Shown: piece by piece, positions 47,438-56,029 of the stretch
How positions within the stretch are numbered: position 1 is the first letter of the stretch
Layout of the letters: each line of letters opens with the position of its first letter
Assembly (NCBI RefSeq): GCF_013349955.1
Contig: NZ_JABVXC010000001.1
Location: 310,001 to 374,000 of the forward strand
DNA: 64,000 nt
Origin: Onishia taeanensis
GTDB taxonomy: Bacteria > Pseudomonadota > Gammaproteobacteria > Pseudomonadales > Halomonadaceae
Reading direction: 5' to 3'
Program-made: the position numbers and the translations under genes
The notes under the pieces: model-generated
What the model saw: the letters and a program-made list of their open reading frames with translations, nothing else
Databases searched by the model: none
What the model was told of the DNA's origin: nothing

Positions 47438-48349
47438 TCAGCCCTCACCAGCGCGCCCCAGCCGAGACAACCGCACATCCACCGTAACGGTCAGCGCCTC
47501 CAGCGCCGCGGCCTTCTCGCGGCCCTCCGCGCTGGCGCGGTGCAGGTGCGGGGTCATTGCCAGCAGATCGGCGATGGCATCGACGCCCTCAAGCTCGAGC
47601 GAATAGCGAATACTCTCTGTGGCCAAGGCCGTGAACCCTTCCGGCGCCTGAGTACCTTCCTCGCGCTCGGGTTTCAGGCTCGGGTAGATGATCTCGCGCA
47701 GCTCGCGCAGGTGATCCGGCCCGGCCTCGACCATCAGCAGCGCGCCGCCTGGCTTCAGCACGCGAGCGAACTCCGGGTACACAGGAAAGCCGAACATGCA
47801 CAGCACGACATCCAGCGTGCCGGGCTGCACCGGCAGGTTAGCGTTGCTGCCCACCACCCAGCTGGCTTGCTGGCCTGCCTGCTTGCCTTGCTTGGCGGCG
47901 GCGAGCACCGCCCACTTGGAGATATCCACACCCAGTTGCGCCAGGCTTTGCCCATCACCTGTCGTTTCGCCTGTTGCCTCACCCCAGGCCTTGGCCAGCT
48001 CGCGCAGGTAATAGCCTTCACCGCAGCCGGCATCCAGGCAGCTTGGGGAGGCAATGCCAGCATCATCGCGAGGCACATCGTTCTCCAAGTGGCTCAGCGC
48101 GACCCGGCTGACGGCCTCGGCAATCGGCCGGTAGTGGCCGGCATTCAGGAAACGCTGACGCGCCGCCACCATCTCCTTGCTGTCGCCGGGATCGTGGGAG
48201 CGCTTCTTCTGCACCGGCAGCAGGTGCACATAGCCCTGCTTGGCGATATCGAAACTGTGGCCGACGCCGCAGCGCCAGGTGCTGCCGCTCCTGTGCAACA
48301 AGTCGCCGTCCAGCGGGCAGGCCAGCGCCTGAAAGGGGATGGTGTTCAT
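47438..48349 (-). CDS. rlmA: 23S rRNA (guanine(745)-N1)-methyltransferase
   Basis: RlmA methylates G745 of 23S rRNA with S-adenosylmethionine. The 303-residue protein has the zinc-binding N-terminus and then GYVHLLPVQKKRSHDPGD, an RlmA hallmark, the SAM motif CLDAGCGEGYYL, and MTPHLHRAS near the end. E. coli RlmA binds zinc with three Cys and one His; here Cys11, Cys27 and His31 are kept but the second Cys is replaced by Asp14. ATG 48349 has GAGG 6 nt upstream; a GTG/ATG at 48361 is less supported. Confidence 0.92.
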   Translation of the reverse strand: MNTIPFQALACPLDGDLLHRSGSTWRCGVGHSFDIAKQGYVHLLPVQKKRSHDPGDSKEMVAARQRFLNAGHYRPIAEAVSRVALSHLENDVPRDDAGIASPSCLDAGCGEGYYLRELAKAWGEATGETTGDGQSLAQLGVDISKWAVLAAAKQGKQAGQQASWVVGSNANLPVQPGTLDVVLCMFGFPVYPEFARVLKPGGALLMVEAGPDHLRELREIIYPSLKPEREEGTQAPEGFTALATESIRYSLELEGVDAIADLLAMTPHLHRASAEGREKAAALEALTVTVDVRLSRLGRAGEG

Positions 48350-48713
48350 GTCTTGCCTCACCGACTGATGATGAATGCCTTACGCAAGCTGAGTCACGCT
48401 TGCTTGTGGCTTGCTGGCGGAGCTGACCGGCCCCGCGAACACAAAGAACCCGCCGAATGGCGGGCTCCTGTCGGCCAGCGGCGAGCGATGCTCGAGCGCT
48501 CAGTCATGCTCTACGGCGGCGATGATAACATTCCCCACCACGGCACCGGCAGCGACCTGCCACCCTCACGCCCCTGGCGCCGCCTGCTGCTTTCTTCGCC
48601 ACCTGGCCAGGGCGCGCCGCGCGCACGCTTGAACACCTCGCACTGTGTAACGGCCAGCTTCTCGGCCAGCATTCCGGGTGGCACCCAGGGCTAGAGCATC
48701 ATGCCACTAGCCC
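48350..48713. other. Intergenic region between rlmA and the MscS-family gene
   Basis: No gene is supported in this 364-bp stretch. It holds the hairpin at 48445-48470 and, on the minus strand, a TATCAT box (48522-48527) about 50 bp before it, so a short leader RNA ahead of rlmA is possible. Confidence 0.45.
48445..48470 (-). terminator. Terminator or attenuator upstream of rlmA
   Basis: On the minus strand GAGCCCGCC, ATT and GGCGGGTTC fold and are followed by TTTGTG. It lies about 245 bp after the MscS-family stop and about 95 bp before the rlmA start, in the same direction, so it either ends the upstream transcript or attenuates rlmA. Confidence 0.65.
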
Positions 48714-50432
48714 TCAGCGAGGCGGTTCGGCGTCCTTGTCGGCCGCAGGCTCGGGCTTGTCATCGCCCGCGATATCGTGACGGCTGATGACCATCGCCGA
48801 TCTCGGCCACCACTCGGGGTGGCGATCGCGAATGAAGGCCATCATCTTCTCGCGCACATTCATTTCCGCGACCCAGCCACTGTGGGGGTCTGAGGTCATC
48901 AGGAAGCAGGTGATCGTCTGGACCATCTCGACTTGTCCCGTCACGTAACACGATAGCTTGTGATGCTCGATGACGTTGTCTTCCGCTTGCGCGAACTCCA
49001 GGAATTTTTCTCTCAGACACTCGATATCGGCGCTTAGGTGCAGGGGGATTTCCAGACACCTGTATTCCTTGGTGCTCTTGACCGAGAGGTTCTCGAAGGG
49101 CCGGGAGATGAAGTAGGTGACCGGCACGATCAAGCGCCGCTCGTTCCAGGCCCGCAGGCGAATGAAGGTGTAGAAGATGCCTTCCACATAGCACCACTCA
49201 CCCTCGAATTGCACCAGGTCGCCGATGCGGATGGACTTGGCCAGCGACAGCTGGAACGAGGAGATGATATTGCCAAGCACCGCCTGGCCGGCGATACCCA
49301 CCAGCACCGTCAGCACACTGGCCGACGCCAGCAGGGACAGCCCTAGCGTCTCGAAGAGCTGGATCTGACTGAGAACATAGATGGTAACGGCGGTGACCGA
49401 GATCAGGATGATGATCCGGCGCAGGGCATAGAGCGTGGTCAGGAATTTGCGTTCATCCTTGGGTTTGGTGTCATCGATCTGCCCCGTCAGACGACGAATC
49501 ATCTTCAGCATCAGGGTATCGACGAGGCGAATCGCCACCGTGCCGGCTCCCCAGGCCAGTATGGCGATCAGCAGCACCCGGAAGGAGGTGGTGGCCACGG
49601 CCGAGAACGAGACCACATAGTTGAGCAGCACCTGGGTGATCAGCGACATGGCGATGAGCGCCAGGGGCACCTTGATGCGGCTGACGAAAATGCTGGGCGC
49701 ACCGGACGGTAGCCAGCGTGTCGCGATCCCGGCCAGGCCGAAGATGCCGTACCCCACCAGCCCCACGGTCATCAGAAACACCGGGATGGCGATCCACTCC
49801 CAAATCTTGAGCACCCCGAACGAGGCCTTGAAGCGCTTCGGGATATAGGCTTCGACCCAGGAAGGGCCGTATCGCTCATAGAGCACCGGAACCGATGACA
49901 CGCTCTCCGGCATGACCAGCCACACCGGTTCCTCGTCGTCTACCCGGTACCGGCCCAAGCGAATGTCATAGGTTTCGCCATTGGCCTTCAGCGATGCCAG
50001 CTTCAGGTTGCGACGCGGCTTGCCGGCCTGGGTGTTCTTCCCCGATGCGTCTTCAATGGCGGCATCCTGGCGCCCGGAGAGGTCGGACACCTGCAGCAAC
50101 TCGCCACGCTTGAGCACTTCGGCCAGCTGTCGGGCCAACTGGGCCCCCTGCTGCTGTTGCTCCGCTGGGGGCACATCAGAAAGGTTAAGGACATGGGCCG
50201 CCGCCGCGAAGTCTTCCTTTTCGGTCAACGCCTGAAAACTCCGGATCGACTGCCGAGGCGTGACGCGCTCCACCGCCTCGGGTGGCGCATCCAGTCCCAC
50301 GTTGAGCGAATCGACGACGAACCAGCGGGTTTCCTCGCTGTCTTCGCTGGACGTTTGAGCGATCGCCACGCTGGATAACGTCAGCGCCACCACGGCCACT
50401 AGCCACCGTCGCCATAGACCCTTTGTCTTCAT
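48714..50432 (-). CDS. MscS-family mechanosensitive channel
   Basis: A 572-residue inner-membrane protein: signal peptide to about residue 25 (SSVAIA), a periplasmic domain to about 205, four or five helices (about 210-390), the pore-lining helix with VLVGIAGQAVLGNIISSFQ, then the MscS beta domain (IRIGDLVQFEGEWCYVEGI) and C-terminal alpha/beta domain. It would release solutes on hypo-osmotic shock. The long periplasmic region sets it apart from small MscS and resembles the Ynai/YbdG-like larger forms. A short acidic tail ends it. Confidence 0.88.
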   Translation of the reverse strand: MKTKGLWRRWLVAVVALTLSSVAIAQTSSEDSEETRWFVVDSLNVGLDAPPEAVERVTPRQSIRSFQALTEKEDFAAAAHVLNLSDVPPAEQQQQGAQLARQLAEVLKRGELLQVSDLSGRQDAAIEDASGKNTQAGKPRRNLKLASLKANGETYDIRLGRYRVDDEEPVWLVMPESVSSVPVLYERYGPSWVEAYIPKRFKASFGVLKIWEWIAIPVFLMTVGLVGYGIFGLAGIATRWLPSGAPSIFVSRIKVPLALIAMSLITQVLLNYVVSFSAVATTSFRVLLIAILAWGAGTVAIRLVDTLMLKMIRRLTGQIDDTKPKDERKFLTTLYALRRIIILISVTAVTIYVLSQIQLFETLGLSLLASASVLTVLVGIAGQAVLGNIISSFQLSLAKSIRIGDLVQFEGEWCYVEGIFYTFIRLRAWNERRLIVPVTYFISRPFENLSVKSTKEYRCLEIPLHLSADIECLREKFLEFAQAEDNVIEHHKLSCYVTGQVEMVQTITCFLMTSDPHSGWVAEMNVREKMMAFIRDRHPEWWPRSAMVISRHDIAGDDKPEPAADKDAEPPR

Positions 50433-50581
50433 ACGCGCCTTATCCTGTGCGATGGGATACCCACCTATGCCCGCGGCCAGCCTGGCTCAGCGGCGATATA
50501 AAGGAATACGCTCTCGAATCAACGAAGCGCTGACGCAACATGCCCGGCAAAGCGTTTCACCAGCAACGCTGATTCATGCAA

Positions 50582-51449
50582 CTATCTTGAAAGCGGTGAC
50601 AGCAGGTCCGGGTTAACCACCAGGTTCCTCACCCCGTGAGCATGATCTTCCGCGAAGACATTGCCTTGGCACCATTGTCCCACGGAGTGGATATTCACCT
50701 TGGTGACCTCGGGGCGAACGTTCCAGGTGACCTGAAAGGGCGACCCGATCTCATTATATGCCGGCCCCGTCGTCGAGCCCGCATATTGCACCGGCTCGCC
50801 GGTGTCGGCGGGGATATTCAACGCCTGGTGCAGGCCGTCTTGCATTCCGTGTTCGGTCAGTTCGCCGAAGTTCCGGGCGGCGTTGTCGCTGACCAGCGCG
50901 TACACCTGCGTCTCTACGCGTAACTGCGGGTTCTTGTTGGCTGCATTCATGCACGCGCCCAGCGTCGGACCCGGCTCGACCTGGGCCGTCGAGTAAACGT
51001 AATGCACTTCGATGGTGTCACCCGGCACGAGGTTGCCATGCTCGCTTGGACACACCGCCTCGCTGACAGGCCTAAGCTCTGACTCACTGAAGTCGCCCGC
51101 ATAGCGATAGCCACTGTGATAACCATGACCATCGCCATTGCCGGCGTACTCGGTAAACTCCCCGCCCTTGTGCTCGGCATTCTTGTGGAAGTGAATGTTG
51201 CACAGATTCATCGCCTGGGCGGGAGGAGCAGCGCTGAAAGCCACCGGGTTGTTTCCGGCGCTCGAGTCGATATCACGGGGTGACTGCGGGCCGAACCCAG
51301 CGCCCTCGGTGCTCTCTTTGAGCATCTCACGCTGCTGTTCGATGACGCGGTCGGCCACATCGGGGGGGGCTGGCGGGCGCATCCTTGGCACTCACACAGA
51401 CAGGCAAACTGGATAGCGTAACCAACACGGCGAGTATATTGCGCTTCAT
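50582..51449 (-). CDS. Delta-class carbonic anhydrase, frame broken at a C8 run
   Basis: The mature part resembles delta-class carbonic anhydrases, with NLCNIHFHKNAEHKGGEF near residue 62 holding the likely metal-binding histidines, then GDTIEVHYVY and a C-terminal NVFAEDHAHGVRNLV. This part is open from 51391. From ATG 51449 a different frame encodes a clear signal peptide (MKRNILAVLVTLSSLPVCVSA, cleavage near 21) that joins the mature frame exactly if the C8 run at 51362-51369 (G8 on the plus strand) had seven bases. As read, the signal-peptide frame stops 11 codons later. It would convert CO2 and bicarbonate in the periplasm. A sequencing error, a recent mutation or slippage-based phase variation are all possible. 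Confidence 0.75.
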
Positions 51450-51552
51450 TGCATCTCTATCAGGTTGTTGATTGGTCAGGCGTATGGCCTCAGGAGAGTC
51501 CCTCTACCTAGGCCACCCTTGAGTTAGCCTTAACTAACAAGCACTTGGCAAT

Positions 51553-51582
51553 AAAAAAGCCTGCCGGTCAGGGCAGGCTTTG
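51553..51582 (-). terminator. Terminator downstream of abiEii and of the first guaA remnant
   Basis: AAGCCTGCC and GGCAGGCTT pair around a 6-nt loop; on the minus strand TTTTTT follows. It is 48 bp past the guaA-like tail, the place where a guaA terminator would be. Confidence 0.9.
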
Positions 51583-51629
51583 ACGCGAAGCAGTCGAATC
51601 AAGCGTTACTGGCACGCCTTACGCGATCG

Positions 51630-51659
51630 CTCCCACTCAATTATCGCCGGCGGCTTACT
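51630..51659 (-). pseudogene. guaA: guaA 3'-end remnant A (old attachment site)
   Basis: On the minus strand the sequence reads SKPPAIIEWE, the C-terminal residues of GMP synthase ([10 protein letters not shown] in remnant B). The stop codon is lost. Ten codons are recognisable and the nucleotide match to remnant B over this length has five differences. It is followed by a terminator as a gene end would be. The 3' end of guaA is a known integration site of genomic islands, so this is read as a displaced attachment site. Confidence 0.7.
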
Positions 51660-51691
51660 ACCTGAGCGCTAACGACACACCAAGAAAGATG

Positions 51692-52624
51692 TCACCGGGC
51701 TATCCCACTACCGAACAACGCTTCCAGTGCAGTGCGTTGCTCAGCGTGCTTGGTCGTGTTGTCGTTCTTCAACTTCTTGAGATTGAAGAGCTTCCAGCGC
51801 ACGGCGGGTAAATCCGAAGCAAGAGGACGGTCTATTGCAGAGAAGTCGGGCATGCCGTCGTGCAGGCTTAATAGGAACTGCTTGGTACTTTCATCCAAGC
51901 GGGACTGGATATCACCCACCAGCCGTTCGCGGGTATTTAGCAGCTCACCAAGACTCACCGGCATCCGGGTCATGCCTGTGAACTCCTGCGAATAAGGCTG
52001 ATCGAGATTGAGCAGGTTGGGGTTCAGAAGCTCATGGATAGGCCTCGACGACCCCGCAATATGAACCAGAAAGGTGCGAAACAGATCTTCCGTCAGGCCC
52101 TCGTTCTCGTAGAGTTGTCTAACGTCATAGAGATCACGTGGATGCTGACGATCCAAGGCCGCATGCAATTTGCCACCGAACAAATCTTCGAAGGACACGA
52201 CCTGGATTTCCGCATAGCCGAACTGATCCTCCACCGTTTCAGAGACGACCCGAGTTTCCGGTTCATGCACGACGCCACGCGTAACTGGCGATGTTTCGAT
52301 CTTGATCTCGACACCGTCCAAACGGGCAATAAGACGAGTGGAACCGCCGCCACCGCCCAGAATACGTTGTGTGTTGACCCCCGTGATGCCGCCTTCAATG
52401 CTGGCAGCGATGCGGTCCATCGATTCATTTATCTCGGCAAGGCTCTCTTCCCTGCCCTTAATGGGCAAATAAGTCAGGTCGATATCAACCGAAAGCCGCG
52501 GCAGATCACGATAGAAGAGGTTGATGGCTGTACCACCCTTCAGGGCAAATACTGTCTCTTTAGCGACGTGCGGGAGCAGGCGCACTAAAAGCGCGACTTG
52601 CGCCGCATATCGTTCAACCGCCAT
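51692..52624 (-). CDS. AbiEii toxin (nucleotidyltransferase) of a type IV toxin-antitoxin system
   Basis: A 310-residue DNA polymerase beta-type nucleotidyltransferase. It has KGGTAINLFYRDLPRLSVDIDL, with Gly30-Gly31 and the metal-binding Asp47/Asp49, and the FEDLFGGKLHAALDRQHPRDLYDV block of AbiEii proteins. The toxin is thought to use GTP or CTP to block growth by modifying tRNA. ATG 52624 overlaps the abiEi stop by 11 bp, the usual arrangement. The locus lies between two guaA remnants. Confidence 0.9.
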   Translation of the reverse strand: MAVERYAAQVALLVRLLPHVAKETVFALKGGTAINLFYRDLPRLSVDIDLTYLPIKGREESLAEINESMDRIAASIEGGITGVNTQRILGGGGGSTRLIARLDGVEIKIETSPVTRGVVHEPETRVVSETVEDQFGYAEIQVVSFEDLFGGKLHAALDRQHPRDLYDVRQLYENEGLTEDLFRTFLVHIAGSSRPIHELLNPNLLNLDQPYSQEFTGMTRMPVSLGELLNTRERLVGDIQSRLDESTKQFLLSLHDGMPDFSAIDRPLASDLPAVRWKLFNLKKLKNDNTTKHAEQRTALEALFGSGIAR

Positions 52625-53435
52625 CGCTGATCTCCCCGCTAATGAATTCATCAGGCACCATGATGCGATAGCGCGGGTGTATCCTACCGCCGCTGACCAA
52701 CGCGCGATCGCCACTCCCGAGATTGAAATCAGCGGGATTGAGACGCTTGCGCCAGGGGTGATCGTGATGATCGGCAAAGACGAAGAATAGGCGCCGGACC
52801 TTGACCTTATTACAGCTGTGCAATAGTGCCGTTAGTAGCTTCGGACGCAGCGTCGTCAGGCTCTGGAACACCATGTCGAGATTATGAAAACTCTCTTGAT
52901 CGGGCAATTCGTCCATGGCCTCCAGAATCGCTCGTTCGGGCGCCGATATCGTCATTGCCCAATCCCATGGCAAATGGCTCTCGCCAGCGGCTGAGTCACT
53001 GACCACACCCAGTGTCGGGTCGTCGAATAACGATCTACGGCGGGTCACGACCGGGGCATTGAGTGGCAACTTAACGAGCCAGTTCGGTATCACATCACCA
53101 TAGACCCAGACCGTTGCATGATGGCCCAAGCGCAAATAATGCGCATAGCCCTGCTGATCGAGCGCCGTCGTGCCTCCGACGTGAACGCCATAGCCCATGA
53201 TCTGCTGCATGGACAATAGACATGTTTTCCAGTTGATCGGCTCTGACAGAGGGCCCTGAGGCGCGGGGCGTCTAAAGACACCGCGGCTGACCCGTTCCAG
53301 CCAGCCACGCTTGACGTAGTCGCGAAAGGTTTCATAAGCGAGCCCTTGTGCCGTAAGCCACCGAGCATCAACCAAAAACCCTGCCGGAACTGCCTCAAGA
53401 ACTCTCTTTAACTTTTGTGATTTTTCGGCCTTCAT
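52614..53435 (-). CDS. AbiEi-family antitoxin
   Basis: A 273-residue protein with an N-terminal winged helix (FLVDARWLTAQGLAYETFRDYVKRGWLERVSRGVF, residues about 19-53) that in AbiEi binds the operon promoter, then the C-terminal antitoxin domain with GGTTALDQQG and the ISAPERAILEAMDELP block. In type IV systems it protects without touching the toxin and represses the operon. ATG 53435 has a short AGG 4 nt ahead. The product overlaps the toxin start, so both are made together. GC is lower than in the housekeeping part of the window. Confidence 0.88.
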   Translation of the reverse strand: MKAEKSQKLKRVLEAVPAGFLVDARWLTAQGLAYETFRDYVKRGWLERVSRGVFRRPAPQGPLSEPINWKTCLLSMQQIMGYGVHVGGTTALDQQGYAHYLRLGHHATVWVYGDVIPNWLVKLPLNAPVVTRRRSLFDDPTLGVVSDSAAGESHLPWDWAMTISAPERAILEAMDELPDQESFHNLDMVFQSLTTLRPKLLTALLHSCNKVKVRRLFFVFADHHDHPWRKRLNPADFNLGSGDRALVSGGRIHPRYRIMVPDEFISGEISDGG

Positions 53436-53593
53436 AACACCTATATTGGCACTTTATTAAAGAAGTAACCACACAACCCTTTAGAAAAAACCAATTTGGG
53501 GTGTCTAAAGCACTGTAAATACTATTAGCCTGAAGAAAAGATCCAGAGGCCAGCCAACGAGATACGCCGGAACTCAGCAGTGAGGTGCTCCCT

Positions 53594-54448
53594 CTAGCTT
53601 CCTGGCTTTTCGCCACTTACCCAACGCGCGAACGCCTCAGCTTGAGGGTCCGCCTCCTGCACGGCATACACCACCAGCCGCAGATGCCGCCCCTCATCGA
53701 CGATCAGGCTGGTGTGCTCGAAGCCGACCTCGCCGAGCCCTTCGATACCCAACGACCGGCGCCCCTCGCAGGGTGCGTGAACGTCGTGCTGTTGCCACCA
53801 CTGTCTGAATTCCGGCGCGATCTTCTTGAGTTCGGCCACCAGGGCATCAATGGCCGGGTCGTTTTCCGCGCGGGCATGGTCACGCCGAAAACTGGACAGC
53901 ATCCGTGGCGCCTGAGTCGACCAATCGCTAAATATCCGCCGCAGGTCGGGATCGACAAAAAGCATCCACAGTAGGTTGCGATACTCCGCCGGTTGCGCCG
54001 CGAAGTTGAATACGCGGTCTGCCGCCTCGTTCCAGGCCAGGACATCCCAGCGCAGGTTCAGCACGTAGCTTGGCCGCGACGACAGGTCATTCATCAGGCG
54101 TTTGACCAAGGGCGGCACCTGGCACCAGGTCTTGCCCGGCTCGACCGGCGGACGCTGATGGGTCAGAAAAAACAGATGGCGCCGCTCTGAAGCGTCCAGT
54201 TGCAACGCCTTGGCCAGGTTGTCCAGAAAGGTGGAGGACACCCCAATCTCCCGTCCCTGCTCCAGCCAGGTGTACCAGGTCACCCCGACACCCGCGAGCG
54301 CCGCCACCTCTTCCCGCCGTAACCCCGGTGTTCGCCGCCGCGTGCCCGCAGGTAGCCCGACCGATTCCGGCGATACCCGCTCGCGCCGCGTGCGTAGAAA
54401 GTCGGCAAGCTCATGCCGGGTCCGGACGAGGGTTCGTTCCTGAGCCAT
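53594..54448 (-). CDS. XRE-type regulator with MmyB-like ligand-binding domain
   Basis: A 284-residue protein: helix-turn-helix at about 10-75 (RTPGLRREEVAALAGVGVTWYTWLEQGR, the usual MmyB-family sequence) and a C-terminal PAS-like MmyB ligand domain (WDVLAWNEAADRVF; NLLWMLF; EFRQWWQQHDV). It is divergent from an MFS exporter with a GGTTA/TAACC dyad between the genes, so it probably represses that gene or itself. Confidence 0.9.
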   Translation of the reverse strand: MAQERTLVRTRHELADFLRTRRERVSPESVGLPAGTRRRTPGLRREEVAALAGVGVTWYTWLEQGREIGVSSTFLDNLAKALQLDASERRHLFFLTHQRPPVEPGKTWCQVPPLVKRLMNDLSSRPSYVLNLRWDVLAWNEAADRVFNFAAQPAEYRNLLWMLFVDPDLRRIFSDWSTQAPRMLSSFRRDHARAENDPAIDALVAELKKIAPEFRQWWQQHDVHAPCEGRRSLGIEGLGEVGFEHTSLIVDEGRHLRLVVYAVQEADPQAEAFARWVSGEKPGS

Positions 54449-54475
54449 GCTGTTGCCTTTAGTAATAGCATAAGA

Positions 54476-54490
54476 GGTTAAATTGTAACC
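54476..54490. promoter_or_regulatory. Dyad between the XRE regulator and the MFS gene
   Basis: GGTTA (54476-54480) and TAACC (54486-54490) are perfect arms around AATTG, 28 bp from the regulator start and 72 bp from the MFS start. A plausible operator for the regulator. Confidence 0.4.
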
Positions 54491-54561
54491 CCTTCATACT
54501 AGCAGCAGACTGCGCGTACTTTCCGCTTGATTACGCCTTTTAGAAAAAAGGAAACGTACGC

Positions 54562-55743
54562 ATGACACAGGCTTCACGCAGCACGACCTACCTTGTCGCC
54601 ACCGGCGCCTTCGCCCTGGGCATGGCTTCCTACGTCACCGCCGGGTTGATCCCGATGATCCAGGCCGACTTTGCGGTTTCCGTCTCGGTGGCCGCGCAAC
54701 TCGTCACCGCTTTCACACTGGCCTACGGGCTCGGCTCGCCACTCTGTGTCGCCCTGCTGCCCGCCCACCGGCAGCGTGGCGGGCTCTTCTTGATGCAGGG
54801 GCTATTCGTCATCGCCAATGCAGCCAGCGCCCTGTCGACCAGCCTTGTCGCTCTGATGGCATGGCGAGTTCTGGCCGGCATGGCGGCCGGCACCTATCTC
54901 GCCATCGGCATTGCGGCGGCCGTCAGCGTTGCGCCAGCGGCCGAACGCGGCAAAACAATCTCGATCATCATGGGCGGCATGGCCAGTGGCACCGTGCTCG
55001 GCGTGCCGCTCGGCCTGATACTGGCAGAGCACTGGGGCTGGCAGGCCGCCCTATGGCTGATCGCCCTGATCGGGCTGGTGACGCTGGTCGGCCTAATCTT
55101 CCGCCTACCGGCGATACCCGCCGCCCAGGTGGTACCGATGCACCGTAAGCTCTCCATCCTGATCGACCGCAAGGTCATCGGCCTGCTCGGCATCTCCCTG
55201 CTGGCCGCCATCGCCAGCCTGGGCATGTATACCTTCATCGCGCCACTGATCAGCGCACATGGCGAAAACTCGGTAACCCTCTCGCTGTGGGTGTGGGGCA
55301 TAGGCGGCGTGCTCGGCAGCTTCCTGATCGGCGCCCTGGTCGACCGCTTTTCAGGGCCAAAGCTCACCTTCGCCATCATGCTGCTGTTGGGGGGCGCACT
55401 AATCGCGCTACCGCTGTTGCTTAGAATCAATCCCTGGCTGGCACTACTCCCCATCGCGCTCTGGGGCGCCGTGGGCTGGGCGCTACAGGTACCGCAGAAT
55501 AATGAACTGATGAAAGCCCGCGAAGCCCAGGGCGACGGCAACCTGGCGGTGGCGTTGAACGAATCGGCGCTGTATTTGGGCAGTGCTATCGGCGCATCAG
55601 CCGGCGGCCTGGCACTTGCCATGCAGGTACCGGTCGACATGCTGTCAGTGGGCGCGGGTGCTGTGGCGCTGCTGGGATTGGGCGTGCAGGTTTGGCTAAT
55701 GAGGCAGACGAATACACGGGGTATCGCGTGCCCTCATCTTTGA
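54562..55743 (+). CDS. MFS transporter of the DHA1 drug/sugar efflux type
   Basis: A 393-residue protein with twelve predicted helices. The loop 2-3 region (GLGSPLCVALLPAHRQR) and helix 4 VLAGMAAGTYLAIGIAAAV fit DHA1 exporters. Substrate cannot be told. ATG 54562 has AAGGA 9 nt upstream. The C-terminal third is duplicated in broken form at 56931-57304. The divergent MmyB-type regulator suggests substrate-induced expression. Confidence 0.88.
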   Translation: MTQASRSTTYLVATGAFALGMASYVTAGLIPMIQADFAVSVSVAAQLVTAFTLAYGLGSPLCVALLPAHRQRGGLFLMQGLFVIANAASALSTSLVALMAWRVLAGMAAGTYLAIGIAAAVSVAPAAERGKTISIIMGGMASGTVLGVPLGLILAEHWGWQAALWLIALIGLVTLVGLIFRLPAIPAAQVVPMHRKLSILIDRKVIGLLGISLLAAIASLGMYTFIAPLISAHGENSVTLSLWVWGIGGVLGSFLIGALVDRFSGPKLTFAIMLLLGGALIALPLLLRINPWLALLPIALWGAVGWALQVPQNNELMKAREAQGDGNLAVALNESALYLGSAIGASAGGLALAMQVPVDMLSVGAGAVALLGLGVQVWLMRQTNTRGIACPHL

Positions 55744-56029
55744 GGTGGTTCGTTATCCCGTTGTTCTCGCTGGTATAGCGCGAGCGTTGCTTCTACACCT
55801 GTAGCAAGTCGCGGACCATCGTTTGATTGAGAGTTTCGTCGCTCATCCTGCCCTCCTGCTCGCGGGACTCGAACAGAATCGGCTCGAGCCCCGCTGCCAG
55901 CAGATTGGCCGCATCACTCAGCCCTTTGATGCCTAGCCCGACACGAACTCTTCTCTCAGTTACACTAGGCGACCGCCTAGAGGGTAAGGTTGTCTCACCC
56001 CTTGTTCACCCAGCCCTTCCCGACCTGTG
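55744..56029. other. Intergenic segment with gene debris
   Basis: No intact gene. On the minus strand one frame is open for over 60 codons down to a TAG at 55793-55795, with no start codon upstream except ATG 55846 or so, preceded by AGGAGG, that would give only 17 residues (MSDETLNQTMVRDLLQV). It reads like the truncated beginning of a lost gene. A CCTAG-rich palindrome (CTAGGCGACCGCCTAG, 55965-55980) lies in front of the pseudouridine synthase. Confidence 0.4.

Noticed and set aside
48411..48632. A 73-codon plus-strand frame between rlmA and the MscS-family gene
   Set aside because: It crosses the minus-strand terminator, has no ribosome site and a low-complexity composition.
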